This document shows positions 27,101-37,357 of a stretch of DNA of 64,000 bases, piece by piece (the first letter of the stretch is position 1; every line of letters begins with the position of its first letter). The stretch is from Branchiostoma floridae (taxonomy: Eukaryota; Chordata; Leptocardii; Amphioxiformes; Branchiostomatidae): contig NC_049993.1 in NCBI RefSeq assembly GCF_000003815.2, forward strand, positions 13,031,602 through 13,095,601. Reading direction: 5' to 3'. The translations under genes were made by a program, and so were the position numbers. The notes under the pieces were generated by a model. It saw only the letters and a list, made by a program, of their open reading frames with translations. It had not been told where the DNA came from and made no database searches.

Positions 27101-29057
27101 TATGAGTGACCAACATTTGATTTGTGTGACCCTTAAGTTGGAATATTGTCCATAATTGGAATATGAAGAAAGAGGTACTGTAAAAGTGTCACTAGTGTGG
27201 TATCACTTAAACCATGCTGGCAACTACACTCATGGCTTCCATATTGGTGCCACTTTTACAACTATCCAGCAAGTTTCACTTTTGTTACTACTGTCAAGGC
27301 TACCTCAGGTGTCAATTCTACAGTCCTATAATTATTAGGTACCGTGACAACACAGCCTATTTACCCATTTTGGTCTATCTGACCATCCTTTTTTTTTTTT
27401 TCTGAAAGCTGGCAAAAATTAATGAGCGTGCAAATGTTATCCATAAAATTTACTTGCTGTTTCCTAAAAACAAGATGAATGGTTACCCTTATGTTCTGAC
27501 ACCAGCTAGCCTTACCATAGGGGCATCAAAACATAGGGATGTTGAAGCATATAGATGTATGAACTCACTGCCTACTTGCCAAAATGTGCTTAAAGCATTC
27601 TATATTCAGTATAGAATTGCTACAAAATGTCATTTTTTTTCAACCTTCAATCTGTCATTTTAGACTAATGTCTGACTCAGAACAATAAGGATTGCATATC
27701 GATGTATGAAAAACATTTCAAACCTTGCCCATGTAAGAATGATACCCTCCATTGCAGTCTTTTTGGGCCTTTTTTTTCTCATAATACACCATTCTCATAA
27801 TACTGCTGGCCATTTCGTTTCCTGATGCCGTTAGAAGAAAGGACTGAATGTGCATGCTTAGCTGTAAAGGTATTATTGACTGAAATGACTAACCCCCACA
27901 GGATGGGGAACACCAGACGTTAAACCGGAGAGTGAGTGAGTGTGTGTGTGAGTGACAAGTTGACTATGTCAGACTATAGTATATTCACATTTCTCCCATG
28001 GTGCCACGACAGGATGTGATAGGCCGCGCCCTGTCCACCATCACCAGCTACAGTCAGCTGGACAACAAGCAGCAGGCCGTGGCTCTGATTGACGAGGAGA
28101 TGTGCATCAACTGTGGCAAATGTTACATGACTTGTAACGACTCTGGTGGGTATTTTAGCTTTCACTTAGACTATACTTTTGTAAGATAATCATGACAAGT
28201 GATAGGCAAAATGTTTGACACTTCAACTGACATTCTACAGCTTTTTGTGTAAGAGATGCTTATTCCACTCTTGTTTCATAGCTAAAGTCTCCTTGAACAT
28301 ATCAACCAGTACTTAATCTGCCTTTCCCACTAGACAGTGGTTGCTGAGAACCCCTGTATGAGTGACCAACATTTGATTTGTGTGACCCTTAAGTTGGAAT
28401 ATGACCCATAATTGGAATATGAAGAAAGAGGTAAAAGTATGATTTAAAAGAAAACAAACAAACACACACTCCTTACATTTGTATCAACAAGATTCTTTGA
28501 GCGATTTGTCATGTGTTTAGTCACTCAGCAATAACTTTGTTTGCAGCCTCCCTAAGGCTTAGGTCCCATTTCCAAACTGGGCCCCGGCCGGAATGTTTGC
28601 AGAAATGAAAAATAAAAGTGTTTTTCAAGCAATATACACATATTATGCTCATGAATATTTTTTTTTACAATCTCTGTGTTTTGTATCATATTTTTCATTT
28701 CCAAAAGCTACCCAACTGGGCCCTGGGTAAGGAATTGGCACCTATGCCTTCAAGGGGGTTAGTGAATAGTACATCATTCCTGTATCACATACAATGTACT
28801 AAGTTGTTTATGTTATGTATGATGATTCCCCCACAGGTTACCAGGCCATCACCTTCGACGCCGAGACCCATCTGCCTCACGTCACCGACGACTGTACCGG
28901 CTGTACGCTCTGCGTCAGCGTCTGCCCCATCATCGACTGCATCCAGATGGTTCCGCGCTCCATCCCGTACATCCCCAAGCGTGGAATCCCGCTGGCCATG
29001 GAGCCCCAGGCCCCTTCTCGCCCCATTCCGACTCACGATGGCGTGAGGGTGAACTAA
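6157..29057 (+). CDS. DPYD: Dihydropyrimidine dehydrogenase (NADP+)
   Basis: First, rate-limiting enzyme of uracil and thymine breakdown: NADPH-dependent reduction of the pyrimidine ring, cytosolic homodimer. Twenty GT-AG exons join in phase to 1,044 residues (human 1,025): 6157-6201, 8787-8897, 9538-9714, 11744-11905, 12257-12453, 12638-12719, 13128-13218, 14883-14990, 15390-15559, 17070-17280, 18295-18479, 20801-21016, 21779-21943, 23382-23534, 24490-24610, 25023-25285, 25943-26119, 26557-26703, 28013-28145, 28837-29057. N-terminal Fe-S ligands are C83, C86, C91, C95, C130, C134, C140, C144 and Q160 (the unusual glutamine ligand). The FAD site is GCGPAS (198-203) and the NADPH site GAGDT (344-348). 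The active-site loop [11 protein letters not shown] carries catalytic C676 (C671 in pig), and the FMN domain includes ATGGIDSAE. Two C-terminal 4Fe-4S clusters use C958/961/964/968 and C991/994/997/1001. The tail is about 14 residues longer than human. The gap in intron 9 removes no exon, since exons 9 and 10 are contiguous in the protein. Confidence 0.97.
6901..7067. repeat. Long foldback (hairpin) in DPYD intron 1
   Basis: The left arm beginning TAATGCCCCGCC and the right arm ending GGCGGGGCATTA pair over about 80 bases each with few mismatches, around a short centre near 6980. The arms include the complementary pair GGTGCGATAACCACC and GGTGGTTATCGCACC. It is a foldback MITE or part of the composite element that follows. 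Confidence 0.7.
7061..7726. mobile_element. MITE-like element with perfect 16 bp inverted ends
   Basis: TTATTATCATATAGCC at 7071-7086 is repeated exactly in inverted orientation at 7699-7714. The similarity continues imperfectly outward to GGGGCATTA (7061) and TAATGCCCC (7726). Inside is another palindrome with 15 bp arms (AAGTGGTCGGTTATT, 7607-7621, and its complement, 7624-7638). No coding capacity is seen. It shares its outer GGGGCATTA motif with the adjoining foldback, so the two may be one compound insertion. Confidence 0.6.
8328..8538. mobile_element. Tc1/mariner-type MITE in DPYD intron 1
   Basis: Inverted ends CTGTAAATGCA...TGCATTTACAG lie between TA dinucleotides at 8328-8329 and 8537-8538, as expected for a TA target-site duplication. 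The interior is an imperfect foldback rich in TTCGCGG and CCGCGAA motifs. It is about 210 bp and non-coding. Confidence 0.75.
10971..11041. repeat. Short inverted repeat in DPYD intron 3
   Basis: CAACTTGTGTATTTTCAGT is mirrored by ACTGAAAATGCACAAGTT, giving a stem of about 28 bp with a few mismatches and a short loop. It is probably a decayed MITE. Confidence 0.5.
12765..12986. mobile_element. MITE of the TAACACTAGTTCACC family, DPYD intron 6
   Basis: The ends are TAACACTAGTTCACCTTTAT and its near complement, ending GGATAAAGGTGAACTAGCAT and TA. The length is 222 bp, with an internal inverted pair around a poly-T/A centre. Related copies are at 47144-47354, 15079-15247 (degraded) and 59777-59925 (cut by a gap). 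Confidence 0.7.
13689..14788. mobile_element. Element with 54 bp inverted arms, interrupted by a second element
   Basis: The left arm (13689-13742, starting GAGATTTACTCCCAGACG) and right arm (14735-14788, ending AAGTAAATCTC) are inverted copies with only a few mismatches. Almost all of the interior is the separate 882 bp element at 13774-14655, so this is either a nested insertion or a composite transposon. It lies in DPYD intron 7. Confidence 0.55.
13774..14655. mobile_element. Non-autonomous element with GTAACAT...ATGTTAC ends, copy A
   Basis: The 882 bp element starts GTAACATCTATTATCATAAT and ends in ATTATGCCAATGCATGTTAC. It is alignable along its whole length with the copy at 22410-23304, for example at the shared CAACGCATCATTTTCTCCAG and GGCGGGAAAATGGC stretches. 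No transposase frame survives in either copy. Confidence 0.7.
15079..15247. repeat. Degraded copy of the TAACACTAG MITE, DPYD intron 8
   Basis: It shares GATAAAGGTGAACTA, the inverted pair GGTAACCTAT / ATATAGGTTACC and the TTTCAGACTGTAATATTTTG core with the 47144-47354 copy. The left end is missing. Confidence 0.5.
15772..16649. other. Assembly gap (878 n)
   Basis: Unresolved bases inside DPYD intron 9. The flanking exons encode adjacent residues of the conserved AVPEE-MELAREE segment, so no coding sequence is lost. Confidence 0.99.
16668..16841. repeat. CA-rich simple repeat
   Basis: An imperfect (CA)n tract with interspersed GACACA units directly follows the gap in DPYD intron 9. Low-complexity repeat is the likely cause of the assembly break. 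Open frames reading through it are artefacts. Confidence 0.9.
16867..17100 (+). repeat. Tandem duplication of the DPYD exon 10 acceptor and exon start
   Basis: A unit of 85 and then 77 bases is present three times. Each contains CCTTTCTGATGTTGAACAAC (at 16881, 16966 and 17043). Copy 3 holds the true acceptor and exon 10 (17070). Copy 1 repeats an intact CCCCAG acceptor followed by exon sequence from 16908, but reads into an in-frame TAG at 16950-16952 after 14 codons. Copy 2 lacks the acceptor and the first 16 exon bases. It borders a CA repeat and a gap, so local misassembly is possible. Confidence 0.8.
17924..18265. mobile_element. MITE with CAGGGCTTGAAATAC ends and 5 bp target duplication
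   Basis: CAGGGCTTGAAATAC at the left and GTATTTCAAGCCCTG at the right are perfect inverted ends, flanked by CATGT on both sides. The interior repeats GTGCAGGTAA-type motifs in both orientations. The element ends only 29 bases before DPYD exon 11. A degraded relative (AGGTTAGTGCAGGTGAAAAT) is at about 22020-22100. Confidence 0.75.
19114..20358. mobile_element. 1.2 kb element with CAGTGTTCTC ends and 5 bp target duplication
   Basis: The inverted ends CAGTGTTCTCACCAGG and CCTGGCGAGAACACTG are flanked by ATTGC on both sides. The interior has a GC-rich block (19140-19240) with GGGGCCGCCGAAGGCCCCC-type small palindromes and an ACAGCGTAGCGGG-type repeat near the right end. No transposase frame is evident. 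It lies in DPYD intron 11. Confidence 0.75.
20562..20599. repeat. Perfect 15 bp hairpin upstream of DPYD exon 12
   Basis: CAAGGAGGTTAAAAA and its exact complement TTTTTAACCTCCTTG are separated by 8 bases. It lies about 200 bases before the exon 12 acceptor. No function is evident. Confidence 0.6.
22410..23304. mobile_element. Non-autonomous element with GTAACAT...ATGTTAC ends, copy B
   Basis: An 895 bp relative of the element at 13774-14655, here intact at both ends. The inverted ends run about 27 bases and include TTGGCATAATACCGGTC. An internal 61-codon frame (22870-23055) is broken in the other copy and is probably not coding. It lies in DPYD intron 13. Confidence 0.7.
23595..23818 (+). 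repeat. tRNA-derived SINE-like repeat, DPYD intron 14
   Basis: An A-box-like AGTCCAGGGGTTAGCGACC is followed 30 bases later by a B-box-like GAGTTTGATTC, which is the spacing of a tRNA head. An unrelated body follows. The next element (23819) begins directly at its end. Confidence 0.45.
23819..24179. mobile_element. MITE with CAGGGCTCGAAAT ends and 5 bp target duplication
   Basis: The ends CAGGGCTCGAAAT and ATTTCGAGCCCTG are flanked by TATCA on both sides (23814-23818 and 24180-24184). The interior repeats GGGTGCACC / GGTGCACCC in both orientations. The ends and target length match the 17924-18265 element, so both probably used the same transposase type. Confidence 0.75.
25780..25860. repeat. 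Small foldback in DPYD intron 16
   Basis: CCTTCGGTGTAATATAACCAGC pairs imperfectly with GCTGGTGTGTTATGCCGAAGG around a GC-rich centre. It lies about 85 bases before the exon 17 acceptor and is probably a short MITE. Confidence 0.5.
26946..27186 (+). repeat. Direct repeat, copy 1, DPYD intron 18
   Basis: From GACACTTCAACTGACATTCT to GGAATATGAAGAAAGAGGTA this stretch recurs at 28213-28436 with high similarity and small indels. The two copies flank exon 19. Confidence 0.7.
28213..28436 (+). repeat. Direct repeat, copy 2, DPYD intron 19
   Basis: Second copy of the 26946-27186 segment, including the identical CAGTGGTTGCTGAGAACCCC. The pair lies in the same orientation on either side of exon 19, so recombination between copies would remove that exon. 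Confidence 0.7.
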
Positions 29058-30209
29058 ACTTGACAACGACGAAAGAACAGTGACGTCATGATGCCAAAAC
29101 GTTTTCCAAAATTTCTTAACCGAATCTATATTGATGCAAAAATTATTTTCAAATATGTACTATGGTAAGGCCAAAGATGATATGAATTATTACAAAATTT
29201 GCCTAAAATCCTAGACATACAGACCTAACTTTCCAATATAGAATCAATGAATCAGTATTTTGAATGTTTAGAAGGATGATGTGATATTTTTTCCACCTAC
29301 AAAGAGACTCAGTATGGACACCTTTACAGATGTAACATGTCTTCCAATATAGAGTCAATGGACTATTTTGATTAAAGAATGAATTTGAAATTTTTTCACC
29401 AACTAATGATATTGGCACCTTTACATGTAGATTTTTTTTATTAAACGTAGATTGATACTTTAAAATTGGTCACAGATAACATGGTTATTATTATAAAGTA
29501 TTAACTGTATTGATTCAAGCACATTCCACTTTGCACTGACCAAAGATGTTGCATAGCTTCTTGCATTCAATAATCACGTAAATTACAAAAGATACTATGG
29601 TATGTGTCATTAATTCTACGTTGGCTTAATTTTGTTGCATGATTATGACCTAAACATTTGCAAAATGTAAATTGCAATTTTAGTACAATCTATTGTGATT
29701 CCAATTTCTGCTACTTGTCATGTCAGGATTGACAAATTTTCCAATGTCCAAGTGGGAAAATGAAAATTTGCAGATTGACAATGCAGTGTAATCTATTCCG
29801 CATGTAAAATTTATCTGTGAAAATTGCAATCAAATTCCTTATAATTGTTTTGTCTTGATACATTGACAAGATAATTACATCTGAGTTTGAAACAATGTAG
29901 ACTTGGTACCAGTAGTCTGCTTTAACCTATAGTTGTGTGTTACTTTCTACTTTAAATTTGTAGATGGGCCTTTATGAGGGTCAACTATGTGATGTCAACA
30001 TTGTCATGTCATACAATTTGTAAACTGATCCTTCTCGCCACCGATAGCTTAATTACAGCGTTGTGTTTTCTTTGACAATCAACACTTTACAATGTATGTC
30101 ACTTATTATACTAAGTATAATGAATGAGTGGCAGATATAACATTTGTTGTCAGTCACCCAAGCTGACATGATGTCTAGAGTATAAAATTTTTATGGACAC
30201 CATTTGCTG

Positions 30210-30335
30210 TGTATCTGGTGATCTCCAAGCAGATGTTGGGATGGAACATCAAGACATTTTTTGACAGCCTGTTTTCTCTGACAGTTCCATATGTCGATCC
30301 TTCCCCATCTGCTCGGAGATGCTTTCCCATCTATC
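30210..30335. repeat. Small MITE sharing ends with the large 31.7-36.2 kb element
   Basis: GATCTCCAAGCAGATGTTGG at the left and CCATCTGCTCGGAGATGC at the right are inverted. The interior CTCTGACAGT motif also occurs inside both ends of the large foldback downstream. It looks like an internally deleted relative. Confidence 0.55.
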
Positions 30336-30481
30336 TATTGTCAGCTATACAAATGCTTCAAGCCATTCCTCTGTACTAACAACATCAAATTTATAGCAGT
30401 AACACAATTAGTGTTTTTTTTCCAATTTGATAGTTGTTAGATTCTTCAAATGATCTTTAGTTCTGTTTGACTGTTGTACTC

Positions 30482-30487
30482 AATAAA
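30482..30487 (+). terminator. Candidate DPYD polyadenylation signal
   Basis: This canonical AATAAA lies 1.4 kb after the DPYD stop and is followed by a GT/T-rich stretch (GATGTGTCATCTGTATCTC). Earlier ATTAAA variants at about 29371 and 29441 are alternatives. Confidence 0.45.
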
Positions 30488-31659
30488 CACCTTAGACTTG
30501 ATGTGTCATCTGTATCTCTGTCATCAGTATTTCCAATCGCTAAACTTAAATTTAAGCCAACTTGTGGTAAACTAGAGTTGCCATTCCCTTACAAGTCATT
30601 TTCTATAGCCTTATCATTAAAAATGTATAATTGATTTCCAGGAAGTCTATAAAGGCTAGCCATCCAATGCATTCATACACAAAAATTACACAGTTCAAAA
30701 GAAACTGAAATAGAAGTCAGTTGTTCCGTGGATAGCATCCGCTATATTTTGTCAGTGACTGAAATTCCTGTTATTTATTAATAACACATAGAAGTACGAA
30801 TTTTCCAGACACTATCAAAAATATCGAATATCAAAGGGTGAAATAGACATAGGCGTCACTTTATACAATTGCTAAATTGACTATTTGATACGACACATCA
30901 AAATAATTTCACCAAACCAGAGTCAACACAATGAATAGGTCGGACAACGCCTGCCAGTGCCAAGAACGGCAATAAACCCGACCGTATCATGCTCATGGAT
31001 CAAAAGCGGCCCCTATTAACCTATTGCAGTACTGCAGCGCTATCGATACCAAATGCTGCAGTAATATCATTTCACCGCTAGATGTCCCCATCCCGTACTC
31101 CACTTGACCACTGATATCAAAGCACATCAAACGTCATACAGGAGAGATTTACGGAATATTGTCATTGTGTTGACGTTCATTAATGTTTGAAACAAACATT
31201 CATGGAGGAAATGTTGACGCGGCTTGTTTTGTAACACGATTAGGAGGGTGTGACTGTAGGAGAATTGTTTGTAACGTTAGATATCAGATTGTTTCTTCTT
31301 CGCCAGTAATCTTCGCCAATAGTATAAGTACATGTGCAGCTAGTGTTTTCCAAGACGGGTTCGAAGCTCCAAGTTTGCTTGACAATGAAGATGTGCCGCC
31401 ACCTAGCGATTGAACGAGGACGTATCACTGTCACACACCTGTTGCCCACCTGTTACACCCGTCTGTGAGAAAATCACCCATAACAGCTGTTATGCAAGGA
31501 TTAACGTTTGCACAATCTTTATTAAAGCCAGAAATATAATAGAGAGATGGCAAATTCTTCAACCTTTCGCACAATAACGTACGGAACATGTTAAATTTTC
31601 TCCTCGCACAAATTTGATAACCTTTAAACTTTAAGGGAACAGAATCGCCAGTCTGTTTA

Positions 31660-34600
31660 TCATCCCATCTTCTCCAAGCAGATGTTGTGGAGAAATCTGC
31701 GGTGAAATATTACATGTAACGTTTTCTGCCATGAGTGACGTCCATGCTTCTCTGACAGTCCATCTCCCTCCATAAGCAGATGAACAGTTTCTACAGACAA
31801 CGGATGATGTCTATGTATGTTTTCGTCCAACTAATTACGTACAAAACATGATGTATACATTTGTACACTATGTAGGTGGCGCTTTGAGGAGCGATCATGG
31901 TACAACAAAGGCTGTTCAGGCGACGCCTACAACAGTCATTATTATCCCAAATCCTGTCTTTAAAAAGTATAAATGGGCCTTCTAAATGTACCTATGCCTA
32001 TTTTAGAAAGTGTTGACTGACTTTAAGCCTAATTTCATACATTTTCAAGTACCCTATTAGAGCCCAATCTGCAGTACCGCTCCCGGCCGTCTATGTAAAA
32101 GTGGCTTAAACGACCGCCAAATTGTCAAATTTCCGTCTTTTCGTGAATGGGGAAATGGCGAAAGGCTCGTAAAGGGGTTTAGATTTTTGTGGGTTTATTG
32201 ACTTTGTCTCCCATAATTGGACCATTTGAAATTAAAAAAAATACAACTAGAGTTCGGGGACCTCATACCTCCATGAAATATTTATTGCTTTTTTGTGGAT
32301 GGTATGTATGTTTATAGTCCGTTGTATTTGAGAGTAATGGTTATATAATATAAATGTTATGGCAAAGTAGTGGTGTATTTATTTAATGACACAGAGGATG
32401 TCCATCTGATTAGTAATTATCAAAATGCGACACTTAATTGTGTGATGTGCGTTTAAGAGGTCGACGGCATATGGTAGCGTGGTGTTCCTTAAGCTTGATG
32501 TTTGGCATTTAAAATGTCTAAGGTTGTCAGCATTATTTGGGTTCGATTATGTGCCTCAGAGCTGTGTGGTGGGAGGAAGTTGGGAAACTCAGAAAGAAGA
32601 AGGGATGTGGCCAACTTTAGTCAGATGGTGATTTGATTTTCCACCAATATGTCATAACATCAGCTGTTCACACGGTACAAAAACGAGATGCACACTTTCC
32701 TCTGACAGCCCTACACCAACTGTAAGATGAATACTTGGTGCCAACCCCGTCTGCTAAAAAACAAGTACCATTGGCTACGAAAGAGACAACTAACAACTGT
32801 CCCTTATCGTAACAAAATCAGAACATCTGTATCGCCCATAAAACTTCTGACACCCAACCCAGATGAGAGGACCTAATGGCATTTTAATCACCATGTCACT
32901 CAAATCAGCAGTACAGTATGTGAGACATCCATACCTGTTAAGCATTATCGTTAAATGTACCTCAACTTCTTACAATTATACTTACGCTTCACATCTCCAT
33001 GATATCCTAAGCAGACATAAATAAAACTAATTATCATATTTAAAAAACTCGGGGTTCCCCAAACAGCTGTCACCTCACCATCTGCTTGGAGCTAAGCCCA
33101 TTAACAAACACATAAAGCACGATGCCTGTACCAATATATCTCAAATATAGGGGTGATTTCTGATATTATTACATCAATTATAACGACAGATACGGCTCCT
33201 AAAATCTCATCGATTCGAGCTTTCACCACAACCCACCAACACAACAAGTATGAAACCAATCCATCCAGCCGTTCTTGAGTAATCATCTACACAGACAGAG
33301 ACACATAACAGAAAATATAACCTCCATTCCATGACATTTCATGGAGGTAACAATCTAAAGAAATACGACAGAAAAACTATTGGAAATTAGGTACATCATA
33401 CTTTTGCCTCTGATATCAGGAATGCAACCAAAGTAGCGGGGTGTACATCTTATGTAAATCATTACGTTTTGAAGGTCTACCACGTCAGAATTTTTATCAC
33501 AGTCTATTTTACACTTTAGTGAAACAATAAGAGTTTGGACAAACGCATTAATGTTCGTGTATGTTTCTTTAGTTCTTTTAGTCGCAGTTGATGGATGGTG
33601 GTGGTTGGGTGTGTGGGTGGGTGTGGGTGGGGGGGGGGCGTTATCTGGCAAGACAGATTTATATGAATCATCTTTCCCAGTCTTCTTCAGTCTTCTAGAT
33701 TCAATGTTTCCTTCGAAACGTGAGGTGACTTGAGAGCAGCCGCTTGGTGTAAAACGTACCTCAGCATTTTCATTATCATGCGTTTGTTTCATACCACAAA
33801 GGCACGGTTGACTAATTTTAGCCCAGAGGCATGTCAAGTGGGGGTGCAAGTAAAGTTGTATTTCTGTTAAGAAAGTATATCTAGTGTATATCTAGTGAAA
33901 CGTGGAGTCTATAAATAATACATTGTGTTGATAGAAGTGATTAAGTGTACATTTCCTGTAAATTTGCACTTTCCTAAGGGCTACCACATCCAATTTTAAT
34001 CCAACATTGTGAAAGAAGAATGTAACGCACTAACTCAACGTTATTTTGAGTGTCCGTTTGTCTGTTAACAAATACAGGGTTTGCAGGTTACTTACCGTCA
34101 GTATTATCATAATTTATTCGTAATGAGCCGTCCGTTATCTAATTCTGAATTTAAACATGTTGTTTTTATATTTGTGTACTGGGTTTGTGTACTGGTACAA
34201 TAAGAATCATTCATCATAGTAGTTAAGTACCTGCTTGGTGACACAATACTAGTGCCGATGTTATAGACTACTATTTACTTAATTAAGGCTACGCTAAGAG
34301 ACGTACCACAAACGAAATTTCCTGAGTGTTGAATAAAGATGAATAGACCACTTCGATTGTGGTTATGTTATTCTTCCTATTGTGCCGAGAAGTTTATTGC
34401 TTAGTGTTGCAGCTACAAGTAGGGACATCTAGTATCATGACATTGACTCATATGAACAGTTAAGGGAAAGATGGTGTCAAAAAGTTACGAAAGAAATGAC
34501 TAAAGCATTTCTGAATTGTAGAGTTTTTCTGACGATGTTTTTGTTGTTGTCATTTTTGAAATATACTGATCCTCACGGCCGGGTGTTGATATGGGATTCA

Positions 34601-36185
34601 AGACGCCCCAGCTTTCTGACGTTATGTTTCATAACTATAAACGTCGTACCAGATTAATGACATATAAAAGGCACTAGAAACGTTGGTTAATTAAAGATGT
34701 TGTAATTCATAGCTGAAACAACAGAAATACAGGGTCATCTTGTAACGTACTTGGACTGAGGAAGTTTTACTCGTGGGTTATTGCAAATACTGAACAGCAC
34801 AAACACAAACACTCCATTACTATTTCAATATCATAATAAAAAAGCCAATTAATTCCAACATTACACTAATACATCATAACCTACATTTATGTGTACTACA
34901 TGGCAACATATAACTTTGCTTGACCAAAGTTGGCATCTATGAGCAGAGCGATAAATTCGCCTGGATTGATTATGATAATGATAACGCGGTGTTCACTTTC
35001 CATCAGACTCAGCTACTAATTTCTGTCCCTTCATAAAACGTTTTTGTAATCAGTCATTTTTCTGCTAAAATATCGATAATAGTTAGCTACGTATACACTC
35101 AATACTCTTGCTTGAAATGTGGAAAGAATATATAAGTGATCTAATATCATGTCACCTTCTTGCCTTTAATACCTTTATCCTGTGCTCCTGTTTTGGCATA
35201 TAAAAATACTAATTATAATGCACAGATCTTAGAGTAATAAACACCAAATCTGTTATCGGCTATTCCTACACCAGGAAGTAAGTTGCATTATTTAAGGATA
35301 CAAATGACAAACTTCTAAATGTTCCTTCAGCCCATAGCCAATCAAACAGCACAGGTAATCTACGCATCTTACAGTATTTTGGTACAAAAATTAGATCTTT
35401 TGATTAAATGACAAACAGAAACTCCATTGAATTTGTTCAACGTCTTCTTATTTCGCAAAATATGAAATTTGGCTCTGGTAGCCCACAGGAACATGACATG
35501 TCGGCTTGACCATTTCTATTAGTAGATTGCAAAGGAAATATGTCATTTATGACCTAACATCCAATGGATTTGTTTATGAACTATTTAAAATATTGTCATC
35601 CTTGATTTCAAAACTGACTGATATGAATCAACGTCAATTTCTCAAGCTATACTATTAAAAATCGAAACCCCTTTACGAGCCTTGTGCCAGTTCCCCCATT
35701 CGTGAAAAGACCGAAATTTGGCAATTTGGCGGTCGTTTTAACACTTTTCACGGCGCGGCCGGGAGCGGTACTGCAGATTAGGCTCTCATGGGGTATATCG
35801 TCCCAACTTCTAAAAGTGTGAAAATATACACGACAGCAGGCTTAAAGCCAGTGAACATGTTCTCAAACAGGTCTAGAGATTGTTTACACACATTTAGAAT
35901 GACAATTGAGACTTTCGAAATCACAGTTAACATAGAATGGCTCGATTTTATGAGCCGCGCGAGGAGCCCATGTAACGCCGTGGACGCCTGTCGAAGCGCC
36001 ACCTACATTCATGTATGCATTACGTTTTTGGATATTGAGTGCGTTAATGATATATGTGTATAAAATACGCTTTTCCTTGACAATTTTTACCTTTTACTAA
36101 ACTGTGGGGTTAGGAACCGTCAGAGAAGCCCGCCAGTCACTCAGAAAACACTGCGACCCCAACATCTGCTCGGAGACCATCGATC
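31660..36185. mobile_element. 4.5 kb foldback transposon-like element with about 500 bp inverted ends
   Basis: The left segment 31660-32190 and right segment 35655-36185 are inverted relatives. Shared stretches in the same order are TCCAAGCAGATGTTG / CAACATCTGCTCGGA, CTTCTCTGACAGT and ATGTAGGTGGCGCTT, a perfect 24 bp match at 32066-32089 and 35756-35779 containing GCAGTACCGCTCCCGG, then ACGACCGCCAAATTG and GGCTCGTAAAGGGGTTT. The 3.4 kb interior has no transposase; its longest frame (33355-33849, minus) is proline/threonine-rich and unconvincing. Another repeat (about 32245-33350) sits inside. The superfamily is unknown. Confidence 0.65.
32245..33350. repeat. Nested repeat bounded by inverted ACCTCCATGAAAT motifs
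   Basis: The left boundary is CATACCTCCATGAAATATTT (about 32266). The right boundary has CATCCAGCCGTTCTTGAGTA followed by CAGACAGAGACAC and ATTTCATGGAGGTAA (about 33338-33352). The same end (CCATCCAGAGG, CAGACAGACACAC, TTTTTCATGGAGGTAA) recurs at 50015-50160. Borders are approximate. Confidence 0.4.
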
Positions 36186-37357
36186 GCCGATTTGCTACTA
36201 GTATATACATATCGGCCATTTACTTGGCTGTACGTCCGCTTATATAAATGGAGTTGCACGGCCTCATACCTTCTCCAAATGATGCTTAATCATAGCAACT
36301 GACGTCAGATTCTAAAGATTTCCTATTAGTTATGCAAATAAGACCCTACTTTACGTAAATCAAATCATAGAATGAGGTTCTCTTTCCAGTTAGTAACAAA
36401 AGTAAAAAAGTCGTATCTCAAAAAAGAAGACGATTTTAGCATTCAAGGAGAACGAAAATTTATTCATGTAATGAAACAAATGCATTCAAGTTGACAATTG
36501 TGCAAGATAGTAGTGGTCATGATGACAATTCAAAGACCGTATGTGATAAGTTCTGTGCACGTGACTTAACCCAATTATCACAATAGAATTCCTATGTATA
36601 TACCAACAGAATTCTCTGTCTTTCATTCAAGTTTTGCTATACATATTTCATAATATTTTTACCTCCGGACTGACTTGACACATACAGTGACATACTCAAT
36701 CATATACCTTTAGATTTGATAGCTCTCATAATGTTATGCTAAATTACATAAAACATTACTTTGCTATTAGAAAAGATATTGAAACACATGATTAGACGTG
36801 CTTGTATCAAGATACATGTCTCAAATATTCACGTATGTTACCATTTATAGTTTAGTTGCAAAATTGTAGAATGTTGCAATTTGTAGTAGACCAAACAAAA
36901 ATCTCTTTATTTTTTGTTGCTAAATTAAAAAAAAAACTGCTTTAGTCTACACCTTACTTAAGTTTGTATATACATTTTGTAATTCCTTTGCTAAATCCTT
37001 TGCTTACATAATTATCAACCCTCTGTTCGACATTAAGAGATTGTTCAAGACGAAATCATTATCAAACTTATATTAGGTCTAAGCGTGAATATACCTACTA
37101 CAAAGGTACCGTTAATCAATTCGCTCTTGAGATCTAGCTGGAATTGAAGTACGTTCTTGTTTAAACACACTGGATTTGTTTAAAAGCTGTTGTATCACAT
37201 GTGACAAATAGGTCTACAACATAGTCTATATTCGCATGTCAAGAAAAATACGTTTAGAAGCTGATTTGCTAAAGAGACGTTTTGGCTTTAGATGGCACCC
37301 TGTAGCTTTCTACTTTCTGGTGCTACCTACAATATGATTTTCCCTAAGCTGAGTTAG
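36186..37357. other. Intergenic, no gene seen
   Basis: AT-rich sequence downstream of the ankyrin-Death-TIR gene. TTTATT motifs at about 36458 and 36905 could be minus-strand polyadenylation signals for it. Nothing else is recognised. Confidence 0.35.

Larger units (their letters stand above)
29058..31650. other. DPYD 3' UTR and intergenic sequence
   Basis: AT-rich, with no gene-like exon structure. The DPYD transcript probably runs to near the AATAAA at 30482. Beyond about 30500 I see only small repeats. Confidence 0.5.

Noticed and set aside
33355-33849. 164-codon minus-strand frame inside the large foldback
   Set aside because: Low-complexity proline/threonine stretch and no similarity to a transposase that I can recognise.
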